From Nocardia jejuensis NBRC 103114 (GTDB lineage: Bacteria; Actinomycetota; Actinomycetes; Mycobacteriales; Mycobacteriaceae), in assembly GCF_001613145.1 (NCBI RefSeq), contig NZ_BDBU01000010.1, positions 124,001-188,000 of the forward strand: a stretch of DNA of 64,000 nt, in the 5' to 3' direction. Under the pieces are notes generated by a model that worked only from the letters and a program-made list of their open reading frames with translations, was not told where the DNA came from and made no database searches. Numbering within the stretch: the first letter of the stretch is position 1; each line of letters starts with the position of its first letter. Positions 26,079 to 36,323 of this stretch are shown piece by piece. The position numbers were made by a program, and so were the translations under genes.

Positions 26079-28382
26079 TCACATGCGTCCGGCCGCGGAG
26101 AACGATACGGCGGGGAGCTTCACCGACATGCGGACGCGGGTGCCCGGGCCGGTGTTGTCGATATCGAGTTGTTCGGTCAGCGCGCGCATCATGGCGATGC
26201 CGCGACCGCGATGACCGGGGTCCGCGGGCAGCGGCCGCCACTCACCACCGTCGCACACTTCGATGGTGAGCCAGTCGATCCCGCATTCGGCGGTGAGCAG
26301 GACCTGGCCGGAACTGCCGTCCAGATACGCGTGCTCGATGCTGTTGCTGCACGCCTCGTTCGCGGCCGCCACCAGATCGATCGCGGTGTCGTGCGGTACC
26401 GACGCGGAGGCCAGCCAGTCGCGCAGTGCGCGCCGCAGACCGGCCAGTTGGGCCGGTTGGGCGGGGACGTCCAGGCGCAGGGCCCCGGGCGGCTGCCGAT
26501 AGACCACCATGGCGACATCGTCGTCGTAGCCACCCTCGGGCCGCAAGCGCGAGAGCACCGAATCGGCGACTTCGCGCGGCAATTGCCCGGCGGCCCCGGT
26601 CAATTCGTCGCCCAGTTCCACGAAGCGCTCGGCGATGTCCACCCCGCGCTGCTCGACCAGACCGTCGGTGAACAGCACCAGGGTGGATCCGGGGGCCAGC
26701 GCGGTGGTCGCCTCGGGCCGGCGCGGCGGGTCGAAGGTCGCCAGCGGCACCGCCCGGCCGCCTTCGAGAAGCCTTCCGTGCGTGCCGGGTTCGGCCAGCA
26801 CCGGCGGCATGTGCCCGGCGTTGGAGTAGCGAATCAGTCCGCGTTCGGGATCCAGGATCGCCGCGCACACCGTGGTGCACATGGCCCCGGGAATGCGCCC
26901 GGCGACGGTGTCGAGCTCGGCGAGCAACTGGGCCGGACCCGCTCCGCGCAGCAGCAGTGCCCGTGCGGCGGTGCGCAATTGGCCCATGACCACGGCGGCG
27001 GACAAGCCACGGCCGACGCAGTCGCCGACCACGACGCCGATGGTGCCGCCCTCGAGCCGGACCACGTCGTACCAGTCGCCGCCGATCTCCAGTGGTGGCA
27101 GCGCGGGTTCGTAGTGCACCGAGAATCCCGGCGGCAGTTCGATCGGGCCGAGCATGGCGCGCTGCAGCGTGAGCGAGGTCGAGCGCGCCTGATCGAAGTT
27201 CCGCGCGCGCTGCACCGCCAGGCTCAGATGACCGACCAGCAGCGAGAACAGCGCCCAGTCCCCGGGCGTGATCGCGCGCGGTGCGGCGAAACGCAGCCAC
27301 AGCGCCGAATCTCCGGCCTCGCCGAGCGGGGCCACGATGCCCTCGGAGCTGTCCGCGCCCTCCGGGATCGCGAACATGGTGCGTCCGGGCCGTAGTCGCG
27401 CGCGATCCAGCAGCGCGCGGGCACGAGCGTCGAGCACCTGTCGTGATTCGCCGCCGGGAGCGGCCTCCGGGCCCCGCTGCGGCATCGCGCCGCTGCTCTG
27501 CGCGGCGCCGTTGAGGGCGTGCACCGGCAGATTGTCCTCGGAGACATAGAGTTCCGGGCCGGTGTGCCGATTGGGCCACACCGAGACCACCGCGGACTCG
27601 GCTCCGACCGCCCGGCGCAGCTCCTCGAGTCCGACGGTCAGTACCTCGACCACGCTGGTGCCCGAGCCGACGGCAGTGGCGAGCCGGGACACGGCCTGAT
27701 CCCGCGCCTGCGCGTCATGTTCGGCGGTCACGTCGCGAATGGTGCCGACGAAGATGCGCTCGCCGTTCTCCGGCTTCACCAGCGAGCTGGTGCTCACCGC
27801 CAGCCACAGTCCGCGCCCGTCGCGATGGGTGATCGGCATGACGAAACGTGCTGCGTCGGTGGCCAGTTCCGGATAGCGCGGCGCGTCCGGACTGGTCCAC
27901 GGATGAGGGAGCGCATAGGGCACGCCGTCGGGGCCGTAGCCGGTGAGCGCGCCGAACGCCGAATTCACCTCGACCAGGGTGCCCTGGGCGTCGACCACGA
28001 AGAAGCCGTCCTGCAGCGATTCGACCAGTGCGGTGCGGAAGGCGTCACGGCCCTCGAGATCGTCTGCGCGGGAACGTTCCTGCTCGTAGCGGCGGTTCCC
28101 GTCCAGGAAGCCGCGGGTGGCCACATCGAGGGCGGCCATGGTCTGCAGCAGGAATTCCAGGGCTGCCTCGTTGCGGTCGGCGCCGTCCGGAATCGGTAGC
28201 AGCCCATCGCGTTCCAGCAGCCGGTAGTGGTGCTCGGTGAGGTCGAGGATGCTCACGCCCTCCACCAGCGCCCGGCGTCCCAGCTCGTAGCCCTCGGCGA
28301 GGGTGTTCTGATTCGGCGCGCGCAGGTGCAGCCGCAGCGCCGCGGCGTACGCGTCGCGGAAGGCGGCCAGCACGGCGCTCAT
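26079..28382 (-). CDS. rsbU: Multidomain RsbU-type phosphatase: RsbU_N-PAS-GAF-like-PP2C-HATPase
   Basis: 767 residues. The N-terminal helical region (about 1-95) resembles the RsbT-binding domain of RsbU. A PAS domain follows (about 115-215, FFVVDAQGTLVEVNSAFGAL), then a GAF-like region (about 230-400). The PP2C/SpoIIE phosphatase (about 410-615) has metal-site motifs IGGDWYDVV, GDCVGRGLSAA, FTDGLVEQRG and DDDVAMVV. The C-terminal RsbW-like HATPase (about 625-760) has NEACSNSIEHAY and a GRGIAMM box. One protein thus carries sensory, phosphatase and anti-sigma-kinase modules acting on STAS partners. ATG overlaps the stop of the upstream PP2C gene (ATGA). Confidence 0.88.
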   Translation of the reverse strand: MSAVLAAFRDAYAAALRLHLRAPNQNTLAEGYELGRRALVEGVSILDLTEHHYRLLERDGLLPIPDGADRNEAALEFLLQTMAALDVATRGFLDGNRRYEQERSRADDLEGRDAFRTALVESLQDGFFVVDAQGTLVEVNSAFGALTGYGPDGVPYALPHPWTSPDAPRYPELATDAARFVMPITHRDGRGLWLAVSTSSLVKPENGERIFVGTIRDVTAEHDAQARDQAVSRLATAVGSGTSVVEVLTVGLEELRRAVGAESAVVSVWPNRHTGPELYVSEDNLPVHALNGAAQSSGAMPQRGPEAAPGGESRQVLDARARALLDRARLRPGRTMFAIPEGADSSEGIVAPLGEAGDSALWLRFAAPRAITPGDWALFSLLVGHLSLAVQRARNFDQARSTSLTLQRAMLGPIELPPGFSVHYEPALPPLEIGGDWYDVVRLEGGTIGVVVGDCVGRGLSAAVVMGQLRTAARALLLRGAGPAQLLAELDTVAGRIPGAMCTTVCAAILDPERGLIRYSNAGHMPPVLAEPGTHGRLLEGGRAVPLATFDPPRRPEATTALAPGSTLVLFTDGLVEQRGVDIAERFVELGDELTGAAGQLPREVADSVLSRLRPEGGYDDDVAMVVYRQPPGALRLDVPAQPAQLAGLRRALRDWLASASVPHDTAIDLVAAANEACSNSIEHAYLDGSSGQVLLTAECGIDWLTIEVCDGGEWRPLPADPGHRGRGIAMMRALTEQLDIDNTGPGTRVRMSVKLPAVSFSAAGRM

Positions 28383-29125
28383 GCCGGCTTGCCCGTCGGG
28401 CCGGGGGAGGAGCTCACACCGCTGTGCGGGGTGCTCGTCGCACCGTGCAGGGTGCTGCTGACGGTGTGGGTGGCGCTGGTGACGCCGTGCGCCAGAGTCG
28501 AGTGCGAGGAGTGCCCGCGATGCCTGGCTGCCAGCACGAGCGCGTCGTCGGTGTCCTTGGCGTATTTGGCGAGGATGTCGGCGGTGATCTCCGAAGTCGG
28601 TTTGGCCAAGTCGATTCCGTCCGAGAAATCGCTGGTGATGCCGTCCGTCGACATGAGCAGCAGATCACCCGGCCGGACCGGGACGACCTGTGACTGCAGG
28701 TTCGGCGGGAGCAGATAGCCGACGATGCCGCCGGTCAGCAACGCGGTCGCGCGCACGGCCGGTTTGCCGGGAGCCGCTGCGACGATACGGGATTCGACAT
28801 TGCCGACTCCGAGCCAGTGCAGGCGCTCGCCGGTGTCGAACAGCGCCAGCGACACCGCCGCGCCGCGGGTGTCGGACATGGCGCGATGGCACAGCACGAT
28901 CAGTACATCGAGGGGTTCGGCGCGATTCTCCGAAAGTACCTGTGCCGCACGGTCGGAGGCGTCCGCGGCGGCCGAGCCGTGCCCGAGGCCGTCCAGGACG
29001 GCGAAGAGCACCGAGCCGCCGCCCGCGTCGAGAATGACCGAACGGTCGCCCGATACCCGCTGACCGGGTAGCGCGCGTCCGGCGACGGCCCATTCGACCG
29101 CCCCGATGTACCCGTCCTCACGCAT
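28379..29125 (-). CDS. PP2C-type phosphatase, RsbX-like stressosome feedback phosphatase
   Basis: 248 residues from ATG 29125, which overlaps the end of rsbT by 8 bp. The core is a minimal PP2C fold: AVLDGLGHGSAAADASDRA, VSLALFDTGERLHWLGVGN and LLLMSTDGITSDF. In B. subtilis, RsbX dephosphorylates RsbR/RsbS and resets the stressosome; position right after rsbT supports the same role. The last ~30 residues are Ser/Thr/His/Pro-rich and probably disordered. Confidence 0.8.
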   Translation of the reverse strand: MREDGYIGAVEWAVAGRALPGQRVSGDRSVILDAGGGSVLFAVLDGLGHGSAAADASDRAAQVLSENRAEPLDVLIVLCHRAMSDTRGAAVSLALFDTGERLHWLGVGNVESRIVAAAPGKPAVRATALLTGGIVGYLLPPNLQSQVVPVRPGDLLLMSTDGITSDFSDGIDLAKPTSEITADILAKYAKDTDDALVLAARHRGHSSHSTLAHGVTSATHTVSSTLHGATSTPHSGVSSSPGPTGKPA

Positions 29126-29531
29126 CCCGGGGCACCCACTTCCACATTTCCACGAGGGTTCCCTGTCCCGGCCCGGACGTGATGAGCATGCCGTCCATGA
29201 GTCGCCGCGCGCCCGGAAGGCCAAGTCCCAGACCACGTCCGGTGGAGAAGCCGTCCACCATGGCTCGTTCGATATCCAGGATTCCGGGGCCCTGATCCTG
29301 GGCCTGGACCACCATCGAGCGGCGGCCCTCGCGGTCCTGCACGGTGAGGCGGACCTCGCCGCTGCCGGCATAGCTGGTGATGTTGCGCGCCACCTCGGAG
29401 ATGGCCGTGGCGATCATGGTGCGATCGGAGAGCGAGAACCCGAGTTTGCTAGCCAACTCCAGCCCCGCTTGCCGAGCGGTCACGATGTCGTTGGACACCT
29501 TCACCGCGATCACCACGTTCTCAGCGGCCAC
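29118..29531 (-). CDS. rsbT: Stressosome serine kinase RsbT
   Basis: 137 residues from GTG 29531, which lies inside the last codons of rsbS (11-bp overlap). It is a GHKL ATPase with the N-box ISEVARNI, DQGPGI, and the ATP-lid/G2 region GRGLGLGLPGARRLMD, very close to B. subtilis RsbT (133 residues). RsbT phosphorylates RsbR and RsbS on stress, leaves the complex and activates RsbU. Confidence 0.9.
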   Translation of the reverse strand: MAAENVVIAVKVSNDIVTARQAGLELASKLGFSLSDRTMIATAISEVARNITSYAGSGEVRLTVQDREGRRSMVVQAQDQGPGILDIERAMVDGFSTGRGLGLGLPGARRLMDGMLITSGPGQGTLVEMWKWVPRDA

Positions 29532-29907
29532 GATCGCTACCGTCTCGTTGCCGGCGAGGGACTTGCCGGTTGAGCCAGGCCAGCCCTTCCTCGAGATCGA
29601 GGGCGGTGTGCATGTCTTCGAAGGTGAGACCGAGTTGGACCATGGCGAAGGCGACCTCGGGCTGTAAGCCCACGATGACCGTCTCCGCACCGCGCAGCTT
29701 GGTCATATGCGCGATGGTACGCAGCGATCTGGCCGCGAACGAGTCCATTACGTCGATCGCGGTGAGGTCGACGATGATGCCCTGAGCTCTGTACTTGCTG
29801 ACGTATTTCATCAGATCGTCTTGCAAGCGTTCGGTATCCGCGTCGGTCAGTGCGGACTGCACCGACGCGATGAGGTATGTGCCCTGCTTCAGAATGGGTA
29901 CCGGCAT
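29521..29907 (-). CDS. rsbS: Stressosome scaffold protein RsbS (STAS)
   Basis: 128 residues, a single STAS domain. The phosphorylation site is Ser56 in DVMDSFAARSL, matching the RsbS DSF motif. The remaining blocks (TVIVGLQPEVAFAMVQLGL, TALDLEEGLAWL) are typical. RsbS and RsbR form the pseudo-icosahedral stressosome core that sequesters RsbT. It lies 14 bp downstream of rsbR. Confidence 0.9.
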   Translation of the reverse strand: MPVPILKQGTYLIASVQSALTDADTERLQDDLMKYVSKYRAQGIIVDLTAIDVMDSFAARSLRTIAHMTKLRGAETVIVGLQPEVAFAMVQLGLTFEDMHTALDLEEGLAWLNRQVPRRQRDGSDRGR

Positions 29908-29921
29908 CGGCCCGACCCGGG

Positions 29922-30830
29922 TTACCGTCCGCCGTCGCGGTCGCCGCGCTCGGCGGGAACGCGGGACACTTCGTAACCGAGCAGCCGCTCCGCCTCTTCG
30001 ATCCCACCCTGGAGGTCGCCGACGGCGTTCATCTTGGACAGGTCCAGACCGATGGTGACCAGCGTGAGCGCGATCTCCGAGGACAGACCGGTGATGATGA
30101 CGTTCGCACCCATCAGACCCGAGGCATCCACCGTCTGCACCAGGTGATTGGCGACGGTGGAGTCGATCGCGGGCACACCGGTGATATCGATGACCACGAC
30201 CTTGGCGCGATTGGCGCGGATCGCGCGCAGCAACTGCTCGGTGAGCTGGCGTGCGCGCTGAGAGTCCAGCACACCGATGATCGGCAGAATCAGCAGCTGC
30301 TCACGCACCTGCAACACCGGCGTGGAGAGCTCGCGAATCGCCTCCTGCTGCTGGCGGATCACGCGTTCACGTTCCTGCACGAAGGAGACGCCCACGGTGT
30401 TGGCGATCCGGTTCGCGGCCGGTTCGTACGCGTCGAGCACCTGGTTCAGCAATTCGAAATTGGTCTGGTACTTCTCGAACAGCGAGCGCGCCAGCACATC
30501 TCGAAGCAGCAGCACGATGCCGAGGACCTCGTCGGTCTCGACGCCTCGGGGAATGATGCGTTCGGACAGGTCGCGCGCATAGGCCTGCAGCGCTTCGACG
30601 CTACCGGTCTCGAGCACCTCGACGTAGTTGTCGAAGATCGACGTGGCTTCGGAGAAGATCTCTTCCGGGGTCATCGCGGTGAGCAGCTGGGCATCGGTGA
30701 TCCGACGCGCCCACTCCTCGCGCAGTTCGGTGCGGTTCTGCCGCAGGTGTTCGACCAACTGCGGGAGCAGATTGTCGACGGAACCCGCGGGCAGCGAGTC
30801 TGTCTGAAGGCCGATGGACACGTCGGACAT
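29922..30830 (-). CDS. rsbR: Stressosome sensor protein RsbR
   Basis: 302 residues. The N-terminal half (about 20-155) is a helical RsbR_N/globin-like sensory domain. A linker helix (RERVIRQQQEAIRELST) leads to a C-terminal STAS domain (about 165-285). Candidate RsbT target residues are Thr170 in ELSTP and Ser224/Thr225 in AIDSTVANHL, equivalent in place to B. subtilis Thr171 and Thr205. It is the first gene of the operon, behind a SigB/SigF-like promoter. The C-terminal tail is Arg/Gly/Asp-rich. Confidence 0.9.
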   Translation of the reverse strand: MSDVSIGLQTDSLPAGSVDNLLPQLVEHLRQNRTELREEWARRITDAQLLTAMTPEEIFSEATSIFDNYVEVLETGSVEALQAYARDLSERIIPRGVETDEVLGIVLLLRDVLARSLFEKYQTNFELLNQVLDAYEPAANRIANTVGVSFVQERERVIRQQQEAIRELSTPVLQVREQLLILPIIGVLDSQRARQLTEQLLRAIRANRAKVVVIDITGVPAIDSTVANHLVQTVDASGLMGANVIITGLSSEIALTLVTIGLDLSKMNAVGDLQGGIEEAERLLGYEVSRVPAERGDRDGGR

Positions 30831-30941
30831 GAAAACTCCTGCCCCTTTCGCTAAGGCCAGGTCGGATGCTCACTGACTCGGTTGGTAGCCAACCGTGCGC
30901 TCGGTGCCGACCGCCGTCGGAAGCCGGTGCCGAGCCTAGTC

Positions 30942-30973
30942 TTACCCAGTACCCGATGTATGCCAAACCAAAC
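30942..30973 (-). promoter_or_regulatory. SigB/SigF-like promoter of the stressosome operon
   Basis: On the minus strand GTTT (30973-30970) is followed after 15 nt by GGGTAC (30954-30949). A second overlapping pair is GTTT (30968-30965), 17 nt, GGGTAA (30947-30942). The general-stress sigma consensus is GTTT-N(12-17)-GGGTA. It lies 112-143 bp upstream of rsbR. This implies that the operon is activated by the sigma factor it controls. Confidence 0.5.
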
Positions 30974-30994
30974 ACCGGTGAGCGCGGAATTACG

Positions 30995-31504
30995 TCAAGA
31001 GTTGCGCTCGTCACGCGTGGCCGGTCTTCGATGATGGGCCAGCAGAGTGTCGTAGATGTCGGCCAGCGCATCGAGCTGGCGACGGTCCAGCACATCGATC
31101 ATGTTGCGCCGGACACTGTCCACGTGTGCCGGTGCGGCGCTGTCCAGCACGTGCTCGCCCTTGGGGGTGAGCACCGCGGCGGTGCGGCGCGCATCGTCCG
31201 GAATCGATTCTCGCGCAACGAGGCCCCGCTTCTCCATCCGCGTGATCTGATGCGACAGTCGGCTCTGCGACCACTCCAGCACCCCCGCGAGTTCGGCGAA
31301 ACTGCGCCGGTGGTCGGGCGCGTCGGCGAGGCGGGCGAGCACCGTGTACTCCACGTAGGTCAGATTGGCTTCGCGTAGGGAGTCCCGTCCGACCGCCGCG
31401 GCGATGAGGTCGCGGGTGAACACGTATCCGAGCCACGCGCGCATCTCGACATCGTCGAGCCAACGGGTTTCGGTCACAGTCGCACTCCCGGGTTCCGATG
31501 CCAT
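30995..31504 (-). CDS. MarR-family transcriptional regulator
   Basis: 169 residues with a central winged helix-turn-helix: YTVLARLADAPDHRRSFAELAG, the recognition region WSQSRLSHQITRMEKRGLV, and wing SIPDDARRTAAVLTPKG. The flanking helices form the dimer interface. It lies divergent from the fumarase gene and upstream of the stressosome operon on the same strand. The ligand and targets are not evident from sequence. Confidence 0.88.
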   Translation of the reverse strand: MASEPGSATVTETRWLDDVEMRAWLGYVFTRDLIAAAVGRDSLREANLTYVEYTVLARLADAPDHRRSFAELAGVLEWSQSRLSHQITRMEKRGLVARESIPDDARRTAAVLTPKGEHVLDSAAPAHVDSVRRNMIDVLDRRQLDALADIYDTLLAHHRRPATRDERNS

Positions 31505-31813
31505 GCTAGATCCTCCCCACGACCGACAAGCACATCATGGAACAGGTAACACCGCCCGAGTTGAAGGTGCAACCTGTGCCGATTCACACAACTCCCTCGC
31601 CGATTCGCACACGCTTATCCCTTGCCCTCGGCCTCCTCACCTGTACCGGGGGCTGCTCCGGGCCCGGAAGCCGCCCGCCATCGTGCTGCCCGTGACGATG
31701 GTGCGGCCTGCTTAGGCTTGCCTTCCCCGAGGCGGTTCGGGGGTGGTGGATAAAGTCGGTGGGCTTGAATCAATGGCTGACAAGCCCCCAGCCCTGCTCG
31801 AGGAGTGCGAACC
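31505..31813. other. Divergent upstream region of marR and fumarase genes
   Basis: 309 bp without a convincing gene. It should hold both promoters. A partial iron-box-like stretch starts at 31712 (TTAGGCTTGCCTTCC), matching about 13 of 19 positions of the DtxR/IdeR consensus; this is weak. CCCCGA/TCGGGG nearby can form a 6-bp stem. Confidence 0.4.
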
Positions 31814-33493
<1,680 letters not shown>

Positions 33494-33509
33494 TTCGAGA
33501 GGCGAGTTG

Positions 33510-34574
33510 ATGCGGGCGAGTTCCACCGTCGAACGTTCGATGCGAGAGGTTCTCGCGGACCGGACGGGTACGACTGCTTGCCCGGCATTGCCGCCCGGAA
33601 CGGTTGGGAGACGCAGACTTTCGGTGTCCGCCGTTCGGGCGGTGCGGGGTCGCGGCTTCCGATCCGTTGACCATGACCGCGATGATGACCGCGGTTCCGC
33701 GCTGTCGAGGATCGCACGGGGTTCCGCCGTGCTCGCGGCGCTGACTGTCGCGGGGATCGCGATCTCGCCGGGCATCGCGCCGCCCGTCGCCCACGCGGCT
33801 CCGGTGCGGCAGGATTCACCGCACCCCGTCCCGTGGCCGGATGCGGTGGCGTACGCCCTGCGACAGGGTGTGCCGGATCCGGGCGCGGTGGAGTTCGTTG
33901 CGGGGCAACGGGGATCGCTGGATCCGGGTGCCGTGGATTTCGATGCCTGGCGACGGGGGTCATCGGGCGCGGGTGTCGTGGAGTCCGGTGCCGGGCAGCA
34001 GGGATCGCCGGGCGCGGATGTCGTGGAGTCCGATGTCTCGGCGTCGGGTGATGTGGTGCCAGGCGCGGTCGCCTGGGGTGCCAAGCTCGCCGCCGGGGCT
34101 CCGAATCCGCTTGCAGCCGAGTGGGATTCGCAGTCGGCCGGATTCGAGCCGCGCGTCGCCTGGCCGGTGGCCGCCGCCGGCTCGCCGGTCGCGAGCGAGA
34201 CCGATGGTCTGGATCCGGTGCTGGCGCTGGCGTATCGGGTCGCCTCGGACCAGGCGCACGCGCAGGGCGTCGAGTTGTGGATCGTGTCCGGGTACCGGAC
34301 TCCCGCCGAGCAGGAACAGCTCTGGGAGGAGGGGATCGCCACCTACGGCAGCCCCGAGGCCGCGCGCCGCTGGGTGCTCCCGCCGGGGGAGTCCACCCAC
34401 GTGACCGGCCAGGCCATCGATGTCGGCCCGCGCGCGGGCGCGCAGTGGTTGGAGGACAACGGAAACCGCTGGGGCCTGTGCCGCACCTACGACAACGAGT
34501 GGTGGCACTTCGAAATCGCCACCGTGCCCGGATTCGCCTGCCCGCCGAGACTGCCCGACGCCGGCATGCGCTGA
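33510..34574 (+). CDS. VanY-type D-alanyl-D-alanine carboxypeptidase, paralogue 1
   Basis: 354 residues from ATG 33510, 16 bp after the fumarase gene. A 69-residue Arg-rich cytoplasmic tail precedes a membrane/signal segment (about 70-96, ending AHA). A repeat region of four 15-residue units (123-182) follows, then an M15B peptidase domain (about 240-350). Its zinc ligands are His and Asp in STHVTGQAIDV and His in EWWHFE, with the SGYRTPAEQEQLW entry motif. It would trim the terminal D-Ala of peptidoglycan stems outside the membrane. The catalytic domain is nearly identical to that of the next gene, so the pair arose by duplication. Confidence 0.82.
   Translation: MRASSTVERSMREVLADRTGTTACPALPPGTVGRRRLSVSAVRAVRGRGFRSVDHDRDDDRGSALSRIARGSAVLAALTVAGIAISPGIAPPVAHAAPVRQDSPHPVPWPDAVAYALRQGVPDPGAVEFVAGQRGSLDPGAVDFDAWRRGSSGAGVVESGAGQQGSPGADVVESDVSASGDVVPGAVAWGAKLAAGAPNPLAAEWDSQSAGFEPRVAWPVAAAGSPVASETDGLDPVLALAYRVASDQAHAQGVELWIVSGYRTPAEQEQLWEEGIATYGSPEAARRWVLPPGESTHVTGQAIDVGPRAGAQWLEDNGNRWGLCRTYDNEWWHFEIATVPGFACPPRLPDAGMR
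33876..34055 (+). repeat. Four 45-bp in-frame repeats in VanY paralogue 1
   Basis: Units begin at 33876, 33921, 33966 and 34011. They encode DPGAVEFVAGQRGSL and three diverging versions (DPGAVDF..., GAGVVES..., GADVVES...). The 45-bp spacing preserves the reading frame. The region probably forms a flexible spacer between membrane anchor and enzyme. Confidence 0.8.
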
Positions 34575-34871
34575 GTCCAGCAGCTCCGCCGTTGACGAGT
34601 GTGCTCGGCCGCGCATCCACCGCCCGTCCACGATCCTCTGCCCGTATCGGAGGAATGTGTGGTCACGCCCAGGGCGAGCAGCCCGGCTGTCGTCGAGTGC
34701 GCGTGGCCGGAAAGCGAAGCCGCGCTTGCTGTCCGAGATCGAGCCGATCAACCGAGAGTCCGGTAGCGCCACGGTGCGCGCTGCCGCAAGATCAGTCCGA
34801 TGAGTCGAGCCGTCAACGCCGCAGTGCCGCGGTGCGAACGGTTGGAGTCACCCGAGTCAGGAGACGAATTG

Positions 34872-35951
34872 ATGCGTGCTGTGGGCTGTGACGGTTCGAC
34901 CGCCGCCGACGAGGCGACGATTCGGCCCGCCGAGACGCGGCAGGTCACCGAGGTCACACCGCCTGCCGCGACCGTGAGCGCCCTCGACGCGGATGAGGCG
35001 AGGGTTCAGCTTGCCGAGTTGCGGCAGATGGGCGGGTTTGCATCGTCTGCTGTGACGGTGAGCGTTCTCGACACGGACGAGGCGACGATTCGGCCAGTCG
35101 AGGGGCGGCAGGTCGGCGAGGTCACACCATCCGCCGCGACGGCGAGCGCCCTCGATACGGATGAGGCGAGGATTCAGCTAGCCGAGTTGCGGCAGGTCGG
35201 CGGGTTTGCACCTTCGGCTGCGACGGTGAGCGTTCTCGATTCGGAGCGGGGGAGTGCGGGGGATCCCAGGGAGACCGGTATGGCGAAGGAGGCCGTGGCG
35301 ACGGCTCCGGTGCGGGGAATGCGGCGGGTGGCAGCGGTGGCGCTGCTTGCCAGCACGGGGCTGGTCGGCAGCGCGCTCGCGGGGTCGCCCGCGTTCGCCG
35401 CGCCTCGAACCGGTTCTGTGACAAGCCCTTCGGTGGGCCGGGTGACGGCCGATCCGCAGGGATGGCGGGTCGACGACCCTGCGGTTCCCCCCGGCGCCGA
35501 GGCAGCCGGACCGCCGCTGCTGATCGCGGTAAACGGGGAGGGCCCGATACCCTCCGCCACGGCGATCTCCTCGGGCACCGAAGGGCTGAATCCTCGACTG
35601 GCGGAAGCTTTCTCGCAGGCGTCCGCCCAGGCCGAGGCGGAGGGCGTGGAGCTGTGGATCACCTCCGGCTACCGCTCACCCGGCGAGCAGGAGTCCATGT
35701 GGGAGGACGGCGTCGCCACCTACGGCAGCCCCGAGGCCGCCCGCCGCTGGGTCCTGCCACCCGGCGAGTCCACCCACGTGACCGGCCAGGCCATCGACGT
35801 CGGCCCCCGTTCCGGCGCGCAGTGGTTGGAGGACAACGGAAACCGCTGGGGTCTGTGCCGCACGTTCGAGAACGAATGGTGGCACTTCGAACACGTCACC
35901 TCCGCTGGAGGAGGCTGCCCCGCCCGCCTCTCCGACGCGAGTGAACGCTGA
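34872..35951 (+). CDS. VanY-type D-alanyl-D-alanine carboxypeptidase, paralogue 2, with 28-residue N-terminal repeats
   Basis: 359 residues from ATG 34872. That start has GGAG eight bases upstream, and its context (CGAATTGATGCG) resembles the paralogue's start (CGAGTTGATGCG), giving similar lengths (359 and 354). ATG 34800 is an upstream alternative. ATG 35280, with GGGAGA before it, would start just ahead of the signal. Four 28-residue repeats occupy 13-124, a hydrophobic export/anchor segment about 150-180, and the M15B domain the C-terminus (SGYRSPGEQESMW, STHVTGQAIDV, EWWHFE). In this reading the repeats lie on the cytoplasmic side. Function as for the paralogue. Confidence 0.75.
   Translation: MRAVGCDGSTAADEATIRPAETRQVTEVTPPAATVSALDADEARVQLAELRQMGGFASSAVTVSVLDTDEATIRPVEGRQVGEVTPSAATASALDTDEARIQLAELRQVGGFAPSAATVSVLDSERGSAGDPRETGMAKEAVATAPVRGMRRVAAVALLASTGLVGSALAGSPAFAAPRTGSVTSPSVGRVTADPQGWRVDDPAVPPGAEAAGPPLLIAVNGEGPIPSATAISSGTEGLNPRLAEAFSQASAQAEAEGVELWITSGYRSPGEQESMWEDGVATYGSPEAARRWVLPPGESTHVTGQAIDVGPRSGAQWLEDNGNRWGLCRTFENEWWHFEHVTSAGGGCPARLSDASER
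34908..35243 (+). repeat. Four 84-bp in-frame tandem repeats in an A-B-A-B order
   Basis: Units 34908-34991, 34992-35075, 35076-35159 and 35160-35243. Units 1 and 3 (DEATIRP...) and units 2 and 4 (DEAR[VI]QLAELRQ...) resemble each other most. So an 84-bp unit doubled and diverged, then the 168-bp pair doubled again. All copies keep one open frame. Confidence 0.9.
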
Positions 35952-36323
35952 CCACTCACCAGGTCGAGTTCGGGGATCACCAGGTCGAGTTCGGGGAACC
36001 GGCCTAGGCCTCCATCAACTGCCCCTGTCGGTCAGTTTTCTGACTATCGGGTGGCCGAAATGGAGCTCTAGGCCGGATCGGTATGCGATCGCTAGCCACC
36101 ACCGAAATGCACCACTTCCCGCTACCCGGGCGTATCGGGTAAGTCAGCTCTACCCTCGTCGAACGTCATACGCCCTGACCGGACCCAATCTGGCGACGGC
36201 TCCGCGAACCCCGTCTGGGCTCGGGGCACTCCACGATCGGGCTCTCACACGCCCGGCGGTACGAATGCTGGACGTCCAGCGCAATAGACCTCGAATCAGG
36301 TTGGTACAGGGCAGAATCGGGGG
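35952..36323. other. Intergenic region with a 21-bp perfect tandem duplication
   Basis: The sequence at 35956-35976 (TCACCAGGTCGAGTTCGGGG plus A) is repeated exactly at 35977-35997, just after the VanY2 stop. The remaining ~325 bp holds no convincing gene; the open frame across it is low-information. The promoter of the following methyltransferase-like gene should be near its right end but is not clear. Confidence 0.6.

Noticed and set aside
31712..31730. IdeR/DtxR iron box upstream of the fumarase gene
   Set aside because: About 13 of 19 consensus positions match, too weak to claim on its own in GC-rich DNA.
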